NCBI GenBank assembly: GCA_037783545.1
Contig: JBBELK010000001.1
Span: forward strand, 248,001 to 312,000
Origin: Henricia sp. BOLD:AAB3569
Lineage: Eukaryota > Echinodermata > Asteroidea > Spinulosida > Echinasteridae
Length of the DNA stretch: 64,000 nt
Reading direction: 5' to 3'
Shown here: positions 13,455 through 26,292 of the stretch, piece by piece
Layout of the letters: the number at the start of each line of letters is the position of its first letter
Numbering within the stretch: the first letter of the stretch is position 1
Program-made: the position numbers and the translations under genes
Notes under the pieces: generated by a model
Told to the model about the DNA's origin: nothing
The model's input: the letters and a program-made list of their open reading frames with translations, nothing else
The model's database searches: none

Positions 13455-14060
13455 CGTGCTGCTTCGAGAAATTACGCAAAATTGAAGCATTTCTAAGGCA
13501 CGTTTGTGTGGATTATATTCTACTTTTTAAACATCTTTCAGATCGTGCTCATTATACTTCAAACGCTTGTAATAGCCCAAAAACGCCCAATAAAGCGCAA
13601 CCCGAAGGCAACGTGTTCCTTTAATTGTTTCAGTAAAGGGACAAAGTGACAAATCAGCAAAATTGGGGCTATGCTTGTGGACAGTCTTCAGTTGACACAA
13701 ATAGTGGAATTTGTGGATGCACATAATAACTTGATAATGCCCAACACACAAGACATTTGCATGAAACATGTGAACACGACCGATATAATTATTGATGAGC
13801 AGCCTCTTACAGGGCATGCATTTGAAATTTCATGTTGTTTTGAAACACCCCAAACTTATTGCAGGGCGTGCAGCGTCGGGTCATATACCGGTGCTCAACC
13901 CCTCGGTACCCCGGCAAGCACCTCCCATCCGTCCCTGGGGCGTGTGCTCCCAGCTGGCCATCTGTGTTTCTACACCTGTACACCTGACCAAAGGTTGCCT
14001 TTTCCTCTGGTCACAAACAGGGGCCTGTTTTCGCGGTCACAACCAGAAGCATGTTTCTGG
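13455..14060. other. No gene recognised
   Basis: Overlapping frames at 13671-14102 have no family resemblance and run into the MITE that follows. Confidence 0.35.
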
Positions 14061-14243
14061 TACAGTGAAACTTGTCTAAAGTGGCCACCCTCGGGACCGT
14101 AAAAAACTGGCCACTATAAAGAGGTGGCCTCTTTATAGAGGTTTCTTAAGCATTATACACATGGTATTGGGACCAAAGGTGGGTGGCCACTATATGCAGG
14201 TGGCCTGTTTGTCAAGGTGGCCTTAATAGCAGGTTTCACTGTA
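14061..14243. mobile_element. TA-flanked MITE (Tc1/mariner-like ends)
   Basis: The 183-bp element starts TACAGTGAAACTTG and ends AGGTTTCACTGTA. Subterminal GTGGCC/GGCCAC words are repeated through it. The superfamily is inferred from the TA and CAGTG ends. Confidence 0.75.
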
Positions 14244-14303
14244 TAATCACCGATTCAACCAATGGTCAGGTTTAGTCGTCGACAAACAAAGTTGGTCATT
14301 GGT

Positions 14304-14917
14304 TTAAAGGGACACACCGGCTTACTGTTTACATAATGTAGCAATATAGCATCCTTGACAATAATATTTTCCCTGACTCATCACACCTTGCATGATCCCT
14401 CAGGTCAGCGCTGACTCGAGGAAGCAACTCGAACGCAACTTGTTGGTGTCTTTAGCGCCCTCAATAGGCCTATATGCTGTTTTTTCTTCGGATATTATTT
14501 ATCGCCGCGAACGCGAAGCGAATACATGAAAATATGAGAGATTCTCTAGTCCATATCAACACCCAGAAACCCTTCAAGATTATGAAATATGTTGGTAGAT
14601 TTGTGTACAAATTGGAAAATACGGCATGTACACTGAGTACATAGTGTTCGTAGGACATTATTTTTCAACAAGAAGACAAACCAACCGCGAATGACAAAAG
14701 CAACTCGCACTTCGCGCTGGTTTCTACGACTGAAAATACAACTAACTCACAAGAATCTGGTTCCGAAAAGTCACGTGACCTTGAATTTTTAAAAAATGCA
14801 CAAAAACGGCCAAATTTGACGGCGTCTTTTCAGGATGTATCTAATTTACTCTGGAAAGCGCTTCATAATAATGTATGGGTCTATTTCGAGCCCAACAAAG
14901 CCGGTGTGTCCTTTTAA
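14304..14917 (+). mobile_element. TTAA-flanked element family K3, copy 1
   Basis: Ends are TTAAAGGGACACACCGGCTT and GCCGGTGTGTCCTTTTAA. A longer copy in the same orientation lies at 17360-18169; this copy lacks about 190 internal bases found there. Confidence 0.85.
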
Positions 14918-14939
14918 CATGTAATTTACGGCAGAAACA

Positions 14940-15030
14940 TGTTGGTCATAGTTGGGCTCAGTGAACCCACAACCTCTGATTGGGAGTCCCGCTTCATACC
15001 CACTAGACCACACGCGCTACCATATCATTT
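14940..15030 (-). repeat. tRNA-derived SINE head
   Basis: On the minus strand TGTGGTCTAGTGGGTATGAA resembles an A box region, and GTTGTGGGTTCACTGAG a decayed B box. It reads as a SINE or tRNA pseudogene rather than a working tRNA. Confidence 0.5.
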
Positions 15031-15266
15031 AGATGATAATTAGGTCCGGCAACCGCCAGTATACATGTTAGTCCGCCATATTGAAACAGGAGGAATTTCT
15101 CCTTTTCCCGAAGTTACCCGAATGCACACCCGGACGTTATCGTTAATCGTCGGGTACGATTCGCCAGGTGTTTATTTTACGATGATGCAGACAAGGTTTT
15201 AATTTGATTTTTGATGCTATAATGGGCATGTGTTTAATTGGCCAAATATGGAATAACCCTTTTTAT

Positions 15267-15375
15267 GGCCTTTTTCCAAATCTCGACTTGGGCTCAAGCT
15301 CAGGCTCCGGCTCCATGTGAACCACATGGAGACGGAGCCGGAGACGGAGACGAAGCTGAGATTTGGAAAAGCCCC
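15267..15375. mobile_element. Hexamer-core foldback element, copy 2
   Basis: Ends GGCCTTTTTCCAAATCTCG and GAGATTTGGAAAAGCCCC match copy 1 at 5702-5822. The core again is GGAGAC/GGCTCC-rich and inverted. Confidence 0.8.
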
Positions 15376-16130
15376 TATATACACTCGTGCCGTAGCGCAT
15401 AGCGCGCAACTGCAGCGCGCTTTGAAAATTAGCGGTTATGCGCTCCTAAAAATAAATGCATGACGTAATGCTTAGTGCTATTTTAAACACTACGGTAGTC
15501 GGTCCTCATATTCAGTCGTTGTATGTGGAATATGTAGAGCTGGAACCAGTCTATTTTCTTCTGAAAACCACATACCAAATACGAAAAGTCAGACCTGCAG
15601 TATGGGCAAGTCTAAGCAAGGCGCAAAAACGGCCGAGCCGTATAAAAACGGCGTTTTTCACATGGTTGCCGATGTCTAAAATACAAAGTATGATGTTTTT
15701 TCGTTAAAATAAAGTAAATGCTTTAAAAATTCGTTCAGGGGAAGAAAACAAAATCAAATTTGCTGAGAACCACGAACCATATATCTTTAAATATTGTCAT
15801 CATTTAAATTGAAATATGGAATGTTTCCTTCATAATTCAACAAGCCGAGACGAAGGGAGTTGTGCAGTTCGGCAGTTGTTGTTTGAGATGATTTTCATCT
15901 TGATAGTGTCACGCAGGGGTAGGAACTAGCGGAAATTATTCTAATTTAGCCAGATTATGTCAGATAATTGTAACGGAAATAACGTGTAATAATAATTGCT
16001 ACCGACCGCCCCTTCCCGATAACAAACAGCTAAAGCAATCCCAAAGTAATGAGTCCATAAGCTTCCGACATGGCCTTACAAAAATACCCCATATTGCTCC
16101 AATAGGGAATGTTTAGCAAAAATGTTGATC
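15376..16130. other. No gene recognised
   Basis: The 83-codon frame at 15456-15707 has no family match that I know. No structured repeat is evident. Confidence 0.35.
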
Positions 16131-16490
16131 TTAAAGGAGCACGTCTAGATCACATTTTGACCTCCCAATTTTCCCCATGGGTGTTGAGATTTTGATACCA
16201 TATCATTTGTCATATTTTTCTCAGTATACCATTCTGAAATTTCGCGCTTTCAATCTGTTATTTTTAAGCATATCGCCTTTAAACCACCAATGTTTTGTAA
16301 ATTATTATAATCCGTTGCATACAGCAGTTGCATACAGCAGTGCAGTGATCACACCAACCTTTTTACTTCCACATCCAAATTGGGATTGCAAATTTCCTGT
16401 TTTCTTCTCATGGATAGTATTTTGGGGAGGTATATGATTGTTAGAACGAAATCCATTTTCTGGAAAACAAATCTGAACATGCTCCTTTAA
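16131..16490 (+). mobile_element. TTAA-flanked element family K4, full copy
   Basis: The element starts TTAAAGGAGCACGTCTAGAT and ends AACATGCTCCTTTAA, 360 bp in all. Internal marks are CCATGGGTGTTGAGATTTTG and TGGATAGTATTTTGGGGAGG. Five other copies or pieces occur in the window. Confidence 0.88.
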
Positions 16491-17359
16491 CGATCACAAA
16501 GCTTGTCCATAGGGATCTTGTATAAACTAATGTGTGCGAAATGAATTCAAACCATAAATAATCGAATTAAAGTAACTTCACTGGTGAATGAAATAGCTCA
16601 CTAGACAATGTCATGAAATTCGCGTGCACACGCACTTTTTAGAAGGGCGCCGTCATGAGAGCCAAACTAGTCCCCTGACTATTATGGCTCTGTTTTCAGT
16701 GCATTCCAGCCAGGGAACAGTAGCTTCACAGCATTTCTCGAAAGCATGGACACAGTTTTTCAATGTTTTCTCGGAACACAGATGAGGTACTGAGCTGACT
16801 TATACACAGGTTGGTTTTTATCATACACATCCTCAATCACGCATGGAGATAACGTCATTTGTAACAGTTTTCCAAACGTGTAATATATCGTTAAAGACCC
16901 ATAGCATTGTACCATTTGTAATAAATTAAAATTTTACTTCATGCATAGGTTGAAAAGAAGAAAAAAAACTTACTCAAAGTGTCGATAGCAATGATAACAA
17001 AACACCACATCAATTTATTTCTGTCCAAAATGGTACTTTCTGCAAAACAAAATTTAAAAAAATTAAATAAACTGACAAAAACAGTGCTAGGACTTTAAAG
17101 GTTTTCTAAAGTACTGATGCATAAAATTGCTTCTGCCGTGTCGAATTTAATTCCAGTTTGAAGTTGGTCCGCAATTTTGTTCATAACTAGGAATGCTGCA
17201 TGCTCGCAGCGCGTATGAGAGTAAAGAAATAACCATCAAAATAAGAAAATGGCGACGTACAATGGACAGAATGGAAAAACGCACGTGTACAACATCCATG
17301 ACGTGCACAATACTCATCCGCCATGTTGGATGTGTTTAAGCTCGACTGGGAGTTTGCAA
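16491..17359. repeat. Unassigned stretch with R1 copy at 16880-17110
   Basis: CATTTGTAATAAATTAAAATTTTAC and GATAGCAATGATAACAAAAC mark a diverged R1 copy in plus orientation. The remainder shows no gene. Confidence 0.5.
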
Positions 17360-18169
17360 TTAAAGGGACACGCCGGCTTACTGTTTACATAATGTATAGC
17401 AATCTAGCATCCTTGACAATAATATTTCGTTGGTCGTTGTGAAACAAAATTATCAAAATGTCACGTAATTAACTCGAAATGTTTAAAAATTAACAAAAGA
17501 GACCAATGTTGGGCTATACGTTTTACCAGCCGTCGCGATGTATCATGTGTTTGTAAATAAAGGTGGCGTTCGATATGGGTCGACACGTGTTTAACCTCGA
17601 TTCCTTGTTTTCCCCGACTCGTCACACCTTGCATGATCTCTCAGGTCAGCGCTGACTCGAGGAAGCACATCGAACGCAACGTTTTGGTGTCTTTAGCGCC
17701 CTCAATAGGCTTATGCTGTTTTTTCTTCGGATATCATTAATCGCCGCGAACGCGCGCGAAGCGAAGACACGAAAATCTAAGAGATTCTCTCGTCCATATC
17801 AACACCCAGAAACCCTTCTTATGAAATCTGTTGGCAGATTTGTGTACATATTGAAAAATACGGGTATGTTCGTAAGACATTATTTTCCAACAAGAAGAGA
17901 AACCAACCGCGAATGACAAAGGCAACTCGCACTTCGCGCTGGTTTCTATACGACTGGAAATACAACTAACTCACAAGACCACGTGACTTTTCGGAACAAG
18001 AATCTGGTTCCGAAAAGTCACGTGACCTTGAATTTTTGAAAAATGCTAAAAAACGGCCAAACTTGACGGCGTCTTTTCAGGATATATCTAATTTACTCTG
18101 GAAAGCGCTTCAGAATAATGTATGGGTCTGTTAGCAAATTAGCCCAACAAGGCCGGTGTGTCTCTTTAA
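17360..18169 (+). mobile_element. TTAA-flanked element family K3, copy 2
   Basis: Ends are TTAAAGGGACACGCCGGCTT and GGCCGGTGTGTCTCTTTAA. It is the longer of the two copies and has an extra small hairpin around CACGTGACTTTTCGGAAC near 17983. Confidence 0.87.
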
Positions 18170-21100
18170 GTTCGACGTTTGAAACCACTGCCGTGTGCTA
18201 TACGTCATGCCAACGTCGTGCCAAGTTGAATTTAATTCGATACGGCATAAGCGCGACGTTTGAAGCGGGCCTTATCTTGCAAATGATATATTTTGTTCCT
18301 CCGTTGCAAAATATGGACACCAGAGAATGACTGGTCTAATTACGGCAGTTTTACCAGACTCATGTGATGTCCCCAACCTGAGCCTAAACAGTTCTAGTTT
18401 CTCTCCAGTGTGTCTATTTTTTCTCTCCTAAGTACCCCCACATCAAGTGCACTAACCTTCAAGCAATTGACTCCTGCAGCGATTTTACCGTCAGTGACTT
18501 CATAAATTCGCCCGATGACGTTTTTTGACATCAAAATCCGTTGTTTTGAAAACATGCCAGTAATGACAAAACTTCCAAATTTATGTGGATGATTTACAGA
18601 GCTGTCGCTAAATATTTGACCCCGGAGATTTTCCTCTACCTGTGTGATATATCTTTCGAACCACTTGGTTTTACGATCAGGTTTAGTAGCGGAATGTCGA
18701 CTCTTTGAAAGGTCTCTTGCGGACAAGAACATTTTCAATGCTGTATATACTCAGTGCTTTCCCGAGACACTATAAACTTCATAGTGTGCTCGGGTGGGAC
18801 TCTAACCCACGACCTCCTGCATACTAGACAGGCAGACGTCTAAACAAAATTGGGAAAACTGTAACCTTTAAAATGCATATGACGAAACAAAACGTGTAAT
18901 TTTTTTCTGAACAACCCTGTTAATGCATTTTTTGTCTTTTTGTACAGAATGTTCTGTCTGACACTGACGATGATGAAGAGCTGTAAAACCAATCTCAATA
19001 CATACACAGTGCACGTTAAAGGCCAATATATTATTTGTAAGATAAAGGGCATATAACTGCAAACATTTTAGCCTCATAGATGCATCAATGCTCTGCATGC
19101 AGCAAACCTCAATTATCATGATAGCACTTCGCAGCTTATGTATCCATTTCAGTGCCTGGGCGATGCCACTGCAATGGGGTCTGACATCGAGTAGGAATGG
19201 CAGATGTAGGCTTTGTGAGTCAGCATTTCTGATTTCCTTCCTCCGTGGTTCAAGAAACTTTAGCTTGAGAAATTAACAAGATGTTTCATTTCTGAAAAAA
19301 AATGCCAGGGCCTTTTTCTGTTTGTGAACGATACGTCGACGTTTTGAGTCCCATAAAACGGGAGAGGTTGGTGCATCAACAGCACTTTTAAACTTTCGTT
19401 GTTGTTGCCCCTTTGTTTTTTAACCCCACCTCGATTTTTTTGTTCAATTTGGCATATGTTTCCGGCCTTCGTGTTCGACAACAGCAGAGATCCATCACTA
19501 GCAGGTACAGGTATCATGACAACACACATGCACACACACACAAATTGCATAACGGAACTCCATCATGCAAAACGGAACCCCATCATGCTAGCGGAGGGGG
19601 TGCGTCCTGGTATGGATAAAGCTAATTTAACCGTATAGTAAGATGGCATATACCGGTAGTTGCCGAAGATGACATAAAATTAACAAAAACTCAAGCAAAT
19701 CAACGACACACATGCAGTAAAATAATATATTGACAAATTTCAAATAAGCACCGGCAGCCTCGTTTTTTATTACGTCACGCGTCTTTTCATTTGCAAATTT
19801 TATCACAAAACAAAGCACCGAGACCTTCGTTTTCGATGACAATTTGAAATTCCTGTACCCACAGACCGAGCCTTGAGCCGAATTCAGCATAAACAGCGCC
19901 ACCTTTTGACAGCGCCGATGTTTGATTCAGACCACCTGTTAATACCAGTGTCTTGAAGGGTGTAACCCCCACGTCGCTTTAGGTTTTAACCTTAGCCAAT
20001 TTATAACTTTAATTAATTGCCATGGAATGTTCCCACAACAGATATGCGCTGAACCGGAATAAATAGCCTCACCCCGAAGATTTCGTCGAATGACCGGTGT
20101 GACCTTCGGTATATACTTGGGGTGTAAATCGTCGGAAAAGGGCCTTGCCCCTTGACTAAAAAGGGAATTGTTTCTGATGAATTTAACCCATGATTTAACT
20201 CGTTAGGGAGATTTGACAGTTCCAAGTGATGTACACACTGTGCGATTGTTACTGACGTTTGCTATTGACCACTATTGAGGACCATATTAACTCTAATTTT
20301 CCCGTGTTGTCGAAATCGATGTTTTTCGAGTTTGTTACAATGATTTAGAGTTTGTTTATAATTACATGCATTGATCGGGCGTTGACCTCGTGTATAGACC
20401 TCCAATCTAACCTTGGAATCGAGCGATTGTGGGGTCTAAAGATTTGCGGTGGTCGATTAGGACTTCTCAAAGTAATCGCCAGAAAAACTGCAGAAAACGT
20501 AAACAAGGCTGCTTTTTATTTTTATTTCACCCAACATATAGGTCAAACATATGAACCCTCTCCTCTCGATAAGAGCAATTCCATGATTACGTTGCATTTT
20601 TAGGTGCCTTTTATATACTATATGTTTGGCCGCTATATAAAGATGCATAAATATTATTTTCTCATTTTGATGATGTCAATACATCTAAACCAGACTTCAC
20701 ACTATCAAACAAAATCACTATTAACACATTTCTGTGAGTGATATCAAGAACTTTAACCTTGGTTAGTTACGTCACATTAAAAGGACATGCATGGAAAAAA
20801 ATAACAATTAAGTCTTTTCCCCTGAAACAAAGTGTGGCAAAAATGGCGACCACATCATTGTCATGGCAAGTTATTCGGTATATGACTTGTAACAATAATT
20901 CTTTTCAATTTCAACTATACAACAACAAAAACATGGTTAGTTACGTTACGGCTAGTTGTGTTACACTTTGTCTATCCATAGGCCTACAAGTTGTGCCTGC
21001 ATGGTACTGTCCTGTTGTGCTCATATATAGTGATGTGCAGGTAGGTCTCCATTGCTTTCCAAACAAAGTCAAGAACATCTGTATAGCCTAGTCCAATTTA

Positions 21101-21838
21101 GGATAGGTACCATCTTCTAAAAATTAAGCAAGATATTAACACTATAATTTGTGTTGAAATACAGTGTGTAAAGACTTGTGATGCGTCATAATTGCTCAAA
21201 TCCGTCGCAACTTTCGCCGAACCCTTCATACATTTACGAAGGGTTTAATCAGTTGCATTCCACAAAACACTTACGACGGTATACACTTTACATGAAAAGG
21301 TAGAAAGTGACAATTTTAACATTTAGGGTCATGTCTACTTAAAATTATGGAATTGCCCATAAATTGTAATCCTTAGGCCTACTAGAAGCTTTTAGCCCCA
21401 ATACATCATTTGCAGTTACCCAAACTTTTACTTCACGAGTTGACAAGAAAAATCTGACTTAAAGTGTTGAAAGCAATTATTGTGTTAACATACACCACAT
21501 GATTTTTCCTGTGTACCAACAGACTTTCTTCGTCGAAGCATGTGAAGAACTGAAAATGACACCGGCTAACACCAAAGAAAACATTTAAATTTAATTGATC
21601 AAGAAAACATTTAAAACCATTTTAAAATAAAAAGGATGGGTTCTTCAGCACTATACATTACAAGCTGGCTGCTTTAAAGATGGCCGACTGCATGATAAAA
21701 TTATATATACAAGGCCCACTTTTTTTGTCGATCTCGGGTTGATTTCCCCCCCCAGATTTTTCATTTGGTTTGAAAGGAATTTGAATCCAAAATTATTTGG
21801 CCATGGAATGTGATAATTATCGCACCCGCTGCTCCAGC
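18170..21838. other. No gene recognised; scattered repeat remnants
   Basis: Remnants include a SINE S2 piece at 18745-18845, a relic of the GGGTCGATTTC MITE near 21170-21290, and an R1 piece at 21390-21510. A 114-codon minus-strand frame at 18394-18738 is open but unmatched and unspliced, so it is not called. Confidence 0.4.
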
Positions 21839-21839
21839 C

Positions 21840-22310
21840 CAGACCTGGTATTTTTCTCAACAGCGGGCTATCGCAGTTGTACCCACCGAAAATAACCCAG
21901 CACCCAGAGGTGCCGATACCCAGCTGTTGGAAAATGTACTGGGCGCAAATTGGGGGTGTACGTGTTCCCATTGCCTACCCAGTTAGTGGGCGCAGGGGTA
22001 CGGTGTTAAGCCCTTCACACCCAGTTGATGGCGGTGTAACCCAGCACCTAGAAGGTGCAAAACAAAATCGGTGCCCAGCTGTGTTGAGATAAAATGGGTA
22101 TTCTGTGTCGATTGGAAATGCATTATCCTATAACCGGGTATTTTATAAATCTAGTAAACATATTTACGCCCAGCTGTTGAATTAGTCTGGAATGAAACGT
22201 TAACCCAGTACCGGGGTGTAAAATGACTCGAACTCGTCAGGGAATGAAATTTGAGCCTGGTTGTAACCCACTAACCCATTAGCGACCCACTGGGTTGCCA
22301 ATATTTAAAA
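21840..22310. repeat. Element saturated with ACCCAG/CTGGGT words
   Basis: ACCCAGC, CCCAGCTGTTG and GTGTAACCCAGCACC recur many times at irregular spacing in both orientations. It has no coding capacity. The outer ends could not be defined. Confidence 0.6.
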
Positions 22311-22379
22311 ATAATAGCCTGTCACAAGTACCCACAAAGTAAAATTCGGGGTGATAAAAAAGTGCAGCAGTGTGGCGAT

Positions 22380-22467
22380 TTAAAAGGGTGTCCTTTTCTA
22401 CATGGAGCTGCGTATTTCGTGGCACGAATTTGGCGCGCGCGCATTGCTGACGAGCCTCTGCCTTTAA
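22380..22467. mobile_element. TTAA-flanked MITE family K2, copy 1
   Basis: The right part GGCGCGCGCGCATTGCTGAC through GAGCCTCTGCCTTTAA matches the complete copy at 49226-49329. The left end is diverged. Confidence 0.75.
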
Positions 22468-22479
22468 AGTTCAGTACAT

Positions 22480-22580
22480 CATTTTGCAGTTTATCAAGCT
22501 TTTGCAGTTTTCTACAAGGCACGCAGTTTATCAAAATATATTTATGTATAAATGCTGTTGGTCCTGGAATTCGTAACTAA
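22480..22580 (+). repeat. Dispersed repeat R1 fragment
   Basis: CAGTTTATCAA and ATGCTGTTGGTCCTG match the 3' part of R1 at 640-680. Confidence 0.5.
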
Positions 22581-22760
22581 AACGTTGCATCTGCAAATAG
22601 GCCTTTAATGTCCACCGTTGCACACAGAAATATGTGTTAACAAAAAGAATAGTCTGTGGGCTTCGCTCGTTCCCAGCCCGTTCATACTGGGCGCTGGTAC
22701 CATCGATATATAACACTGAATGAAGTATGCAATAGCAGTTGGCTATACATGTACGAGAAT

Positions 22761-22904
22761 AGACCGTATCGAATAGCCGCCATTTCGTGGGGCAGTTTCT
22801 TTGTTCCTTGAGGACATGCATGGTTGCACATATTGTGCTTCCATTGTTGAACGGTTTAAGTAACAAAAGGTGCCCCACGAAATGGCGGCTATTCGATACG
22901 GTCT
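22761..22904. mobile_element. MITE M1, copy 1
   Basis: The 34-bp terminal inverted repeats AGACCGTATCGAATAGCCGC...(inverse) are perfect. The 144-bp element sits in the arm of the larger foldback, flanked by AT on both sides. Copy 2 is at 26293-26436. Confidence 0.9.
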
Positions 22905-23360
22905 ATTGAAGCCATGCGCCGGCCGCCATTTTACCCCACGAACAATGTTCGCTCCCCGGTCCATGCGATCGATTGCATTCCAATTAACACATGTGGACTA
23001 GTGAAGACAGTATGATCAGTCTAGGCAAGGCATTGTATTTGGTGGGGTACAATGGCGGACGGTAGCTTCAATTTTAAAAGTCGTTGCTTCTTCCAGTGAT
23101 TATATATCGATGGCTGGTACGGGCAGATGTCATCGAATTATATACACTGGATGAAGCAACGACGTCTAAAATTGAAGTCACCGGCCGCCATTGTACCCCA
23201 CCAAATACAATGCCTTGCCTAGACTGGTCATACTGTCTTCACTAGTCTACATCATGGTCTACATGTGTTAAGTGGAATGCAAGCGATCGCATGGACCGGG
23301 GAGCAGTCTAGGCCAAGCATTGTTCGTGGGGTACAATGGCGGGCGGCGCGTGGCTGCAAT

Positions 23361-23532
23361 AATAGACTACTAAAGTGTGACGTCAGTTGCCATGGTAATT
23401 GGGTCTAAACATTCGCTGGTAATCTGAAACGTCCATTGCTAAAGCGCAGGGAAACTGGCTCACGGGTTTTAGGATAGACCCATAAACCTTAGCAACACAC
23501 AATGGGTGACGTTTTCACTTTAGTAGTCTATT
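23361..23532. mobile_element. MITE M2
   Basis: AATAGACTACTAAAGTG is inverted at the right end. Comparison with the foldback copy near 28975, which runs CTTCAATTCTCG without it, shows this is a later insertion. A fragment of the same family lies at 25183-25230. Confidence 0.85.
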
Positions 23533-23959
23533 CTCGTATAGCCAACTGATATTGCATACTCTATCCATTTATTATATATCGATGGTCCCAGCGCCCAGTT
23601 TGGGCGGTGGGAACGAGCGAATCTGTGGGCTTGCAACTCTGAGAATTGTAGGCGAAAGGCTGGAAAGAGCTCTACTATATTTTCCCTATATAGTGCAATG
23701 ATACTTTTGAGACATGGCTGCTTTTGAGATGTCCTCACTGGAGGGTTAGTATTCTTTGGAGCAATCTCACCCGAGTGCAAATTGAAAAAAAAATAATTCA
23801 GTCCTATAAACATTATTTTGTCACACAACATCTGTATTTCATATTATAGTTTTGTTTCATAGCCATATCGAGATCTGCTTTGTGTGAACTGGAATTCGAA
23901 TCTAAGTTCTGAAATCCCTGTGTTGCTATAGTATACAGGCCTCTACATGATTGCTGAAA

Positions 23960-24285
23960 AAAAGTGGAGCGTGTCCAGATCACATTTTGTAACCACCCAT
24001 TTTTCCTATGGGTGTTGAGATTTTGATACCATATCATTTGTCATATTTTTCTCGTTATCATTCTAATATTTCGCGCTCTCGATTCGTATACTTTCAAGGA
24101 TATCGTCAAAAAACCACCGATGTTTTGTAAACTAATTTGTCTGGTTCTATAAAGCGGTGCAGTAATTACACCAACATTTTGCTTCCATATCCAAATTGTA
24201 AATTTCATGTTTTCTTCCCATGGATAGTATTTTGGGGAGGTATTTTAAATCCATTTTCTGCAAAAATCTGAACACGCTCCTTTAA
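23960..24285 (+). mobile_element. Family K4 element, copy 2
   Basis: The left end is AAGTGGAGCGTGTCCAGATC and the right end AACACGCTCCTTTAA, with the family's CCTATGGGTGTTGAGATTTT inside. The left TTAA is lost. Confidence 0.82.
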
Positions 24286-25395
24286 AATCCATGGATGTGT
24301 TTTATGGCTTTAGGCAAAGGAATTCAGGGGAGAACTATAATTGTAGAATAAACTGGGTCAAATTCCAGGTAAATCGAACTCTTTCTTTTTTGATAATCAC
24401 CGTTCAGATCTCGGTCGGTGTAAGAAAAATATAAAACACGTCGCTGGAAAACCTGATCCCAGCGAAACCTGCTCTGACCCACATCTAACATGACCCTGCT
24501 ATCCTCAGCGGTTTCTATTCCGCTCGGGCCGTTTATCATGTCCGTTTTTTGCGCGCGTGGAAACGCGTTTGTCAGAAATTGGGTCATTCGTGAAGTCCCT
24601 CTGGACGCAATCTTCGAGAAATATCTCGGGCCAGCCGTAAAATTGAGATGTCAATATAATCCGAGATACGATCAACGGGTAGTTGAAATATAAATGTGCC
24701 AGTTGAAATATAAAAGTCGTCGGTGTGACCACAGTGATTGACGAAGAAAAAAGGCTGTACTCGATCAGATATAGCTTTGAATTCCAAGCGTAGCAGCCCT
24801 TTTTGATTTGCCTGACCATAGTTCTTGCTAACAAAAGATCTCCCACCAATATTTTTGACCGCCAGTGTTATTAACATATTTAGGCCGCGGATTAACTGGG
24901 GGATAGGTGTCAGAGCGGATCTGAGCGCCTGTCAATCAAAGGATATGATTAAATGACAACCGACGGCAACTGTTGCTCTCAGAGGGGGGTTGTTGACGAA
25001 GGGCCTGTCATTATGTTTTTGCTGTATACTTGGTGAGCTTCGTGTTTTTGCCATTGGCCATAACCTACTTTCTCCAGCGACAAGCACCTTATTTTATCCT
25101 ATTTGGATATTAACCACCATGTTACCACGTAGTCATCACATGACGAGTGCTACACACGCCCAGCTTTTTGACAACGCAAAACAGACTATTCAAGTGTGAC
25201 GTCAGTTGCCAGGGTCTAAACATTCGTTGGTAATCTAGTCCAAGTCTGGTCAAAAGCGTAAGGATCATACCAACGTCGAAACAACACACATAATCGAATA
25301 CCGCGCATACGGCGTGCTACGAGAACAAACAAACTTGAACGACAAAGGTCTTGGAGACAAGACTTGTCCATTGCTAAGAAAACAGGGAATTTGCA
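24286..25395. other. No gene recognised; MITE M2 fragment at 25183-25230
   Basis: Open frames on both strands at 24324-24877 overlap one another and have no family resemblance or splice structure. GTGTGACGTCAGTTGCC near 25193 belongs to MITE M2. Confidence 0.35.
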
Positions 25396-25631
25396 ACCTT
25401 TAATTATTTGGACGTGGAAGCAAAAAGGTTGATGTAGTTACTGCACTGCTTTATCGAACCAGATAAATTAGTTTACAAACCATCGGTGGTTTTTGACGAT
25501 ATCCTTGAAAATAATATACGGATTGAGAACAGAAAAGAGAAAGAGAAAAATATGACAAAAGATATGGTACCAAAATCTCAACACCCATGGGAAAATGGGG
25601 AGTTCAAAAATGTGATCCAGACACGCTCCGG
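25396..25631 (-). mobile_element. Family K4 element, truncated inverted copy 3
   Basis: CTCAACACCCATGGG and ATCCAGACACGCTCC are inverses of the K4 left end. The other end is truncated within the GCAAAAAGGTTGATGTAGTT region. Confidence 0.75.
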
Positions 25632-26292
25632 CCTCCTTCAGTGGTACATGTATAACAACAGCCCGCCCACCTCAGACGGGCTGGCAACGAGCCCTGGTAC
25701 CCCATTTTCCAAACTGCCCCAGTTTTGTGGACCCAGTTGGGAGACAAATGGGGGCATGGTGGGCAAACCCTGTTCATCCCAAAATAAACCGCGAAATAAA
25801 TAATTATGAGGGTGTTACCGCTATCCCTTGTGTGCGTAACGAGCCGAATTGGAGTACCGCTGCTTGTTGGAATTGCACCAGCGGAGATCGGTGGGGCTTC
25901 CGCGGCGTTCTCTCGGGCCGCGAATCACAGTGCAGTGCGCTGGCACCTCGGCGTGTTCCGTAATAAGCGATCATCTGGGACAAAACGCCCAGGAATTCTT
26001 GGATGTGCAAATTCAAACTTAATACCTGGATCTATAATTAGATGTGCTTATCCAGCAAATTACAAGCATGGGTGGAGCGATTGACGGCGCGCCAACCAAA
26101 TTGGAACTGTGGGAGAGGGAGTGGGTGTGCAAATGATTTTTCTTTTCACATTTTATTTTATAATTATTGATGGGTAACCGATTTATGGGTATATATGAAA
26201 AGAATGAGGTCAAGGAAATGTTTGAGGACATTGTCCACATTTGCAACCCCCACCGTTTTCCTGCTTGTGCAGATTTGAGCAGCAGCGACTTC
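25632..26292. other. No gene recognised
   Basis: Overlapping frames on both strands at 25727-26084 lack family resemblance. A short CCCAG-rich patch lies at 25660-25750. Confidence 0.35.

Larger units (their letters stand above)
22641..23635. mobile_element. Composite 1-kb foldback element, copy 1
   Basis: The outer arm 22650-22760 (CTGTGGGCTTCGCTCGTTCC, CAGTTGGCTATAC) is inverted at 23530-23635, and the inner arm 22907-23080 is inverted at about 23150-23355. The stem is interrupted on the left by a MITE at 22761-22904 and on the right by another at 23361-23532. A second half-length copy at 28700-29025 lacks the right-hand MITE. Confidence 0.85.

Noticed and set aside
18394..18738. 114-codon minus-strand open frame
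   Set aside because: It looks mildly protein-like but I know no family for it, it has no exon partners and a SINE piece lies next to it; not enough to call a gene.
24324..24877. Overlapping open frames on both strands
   Set aside because: Both strands are open over the same bases and neither translation has a recognisable motif or splice structure.
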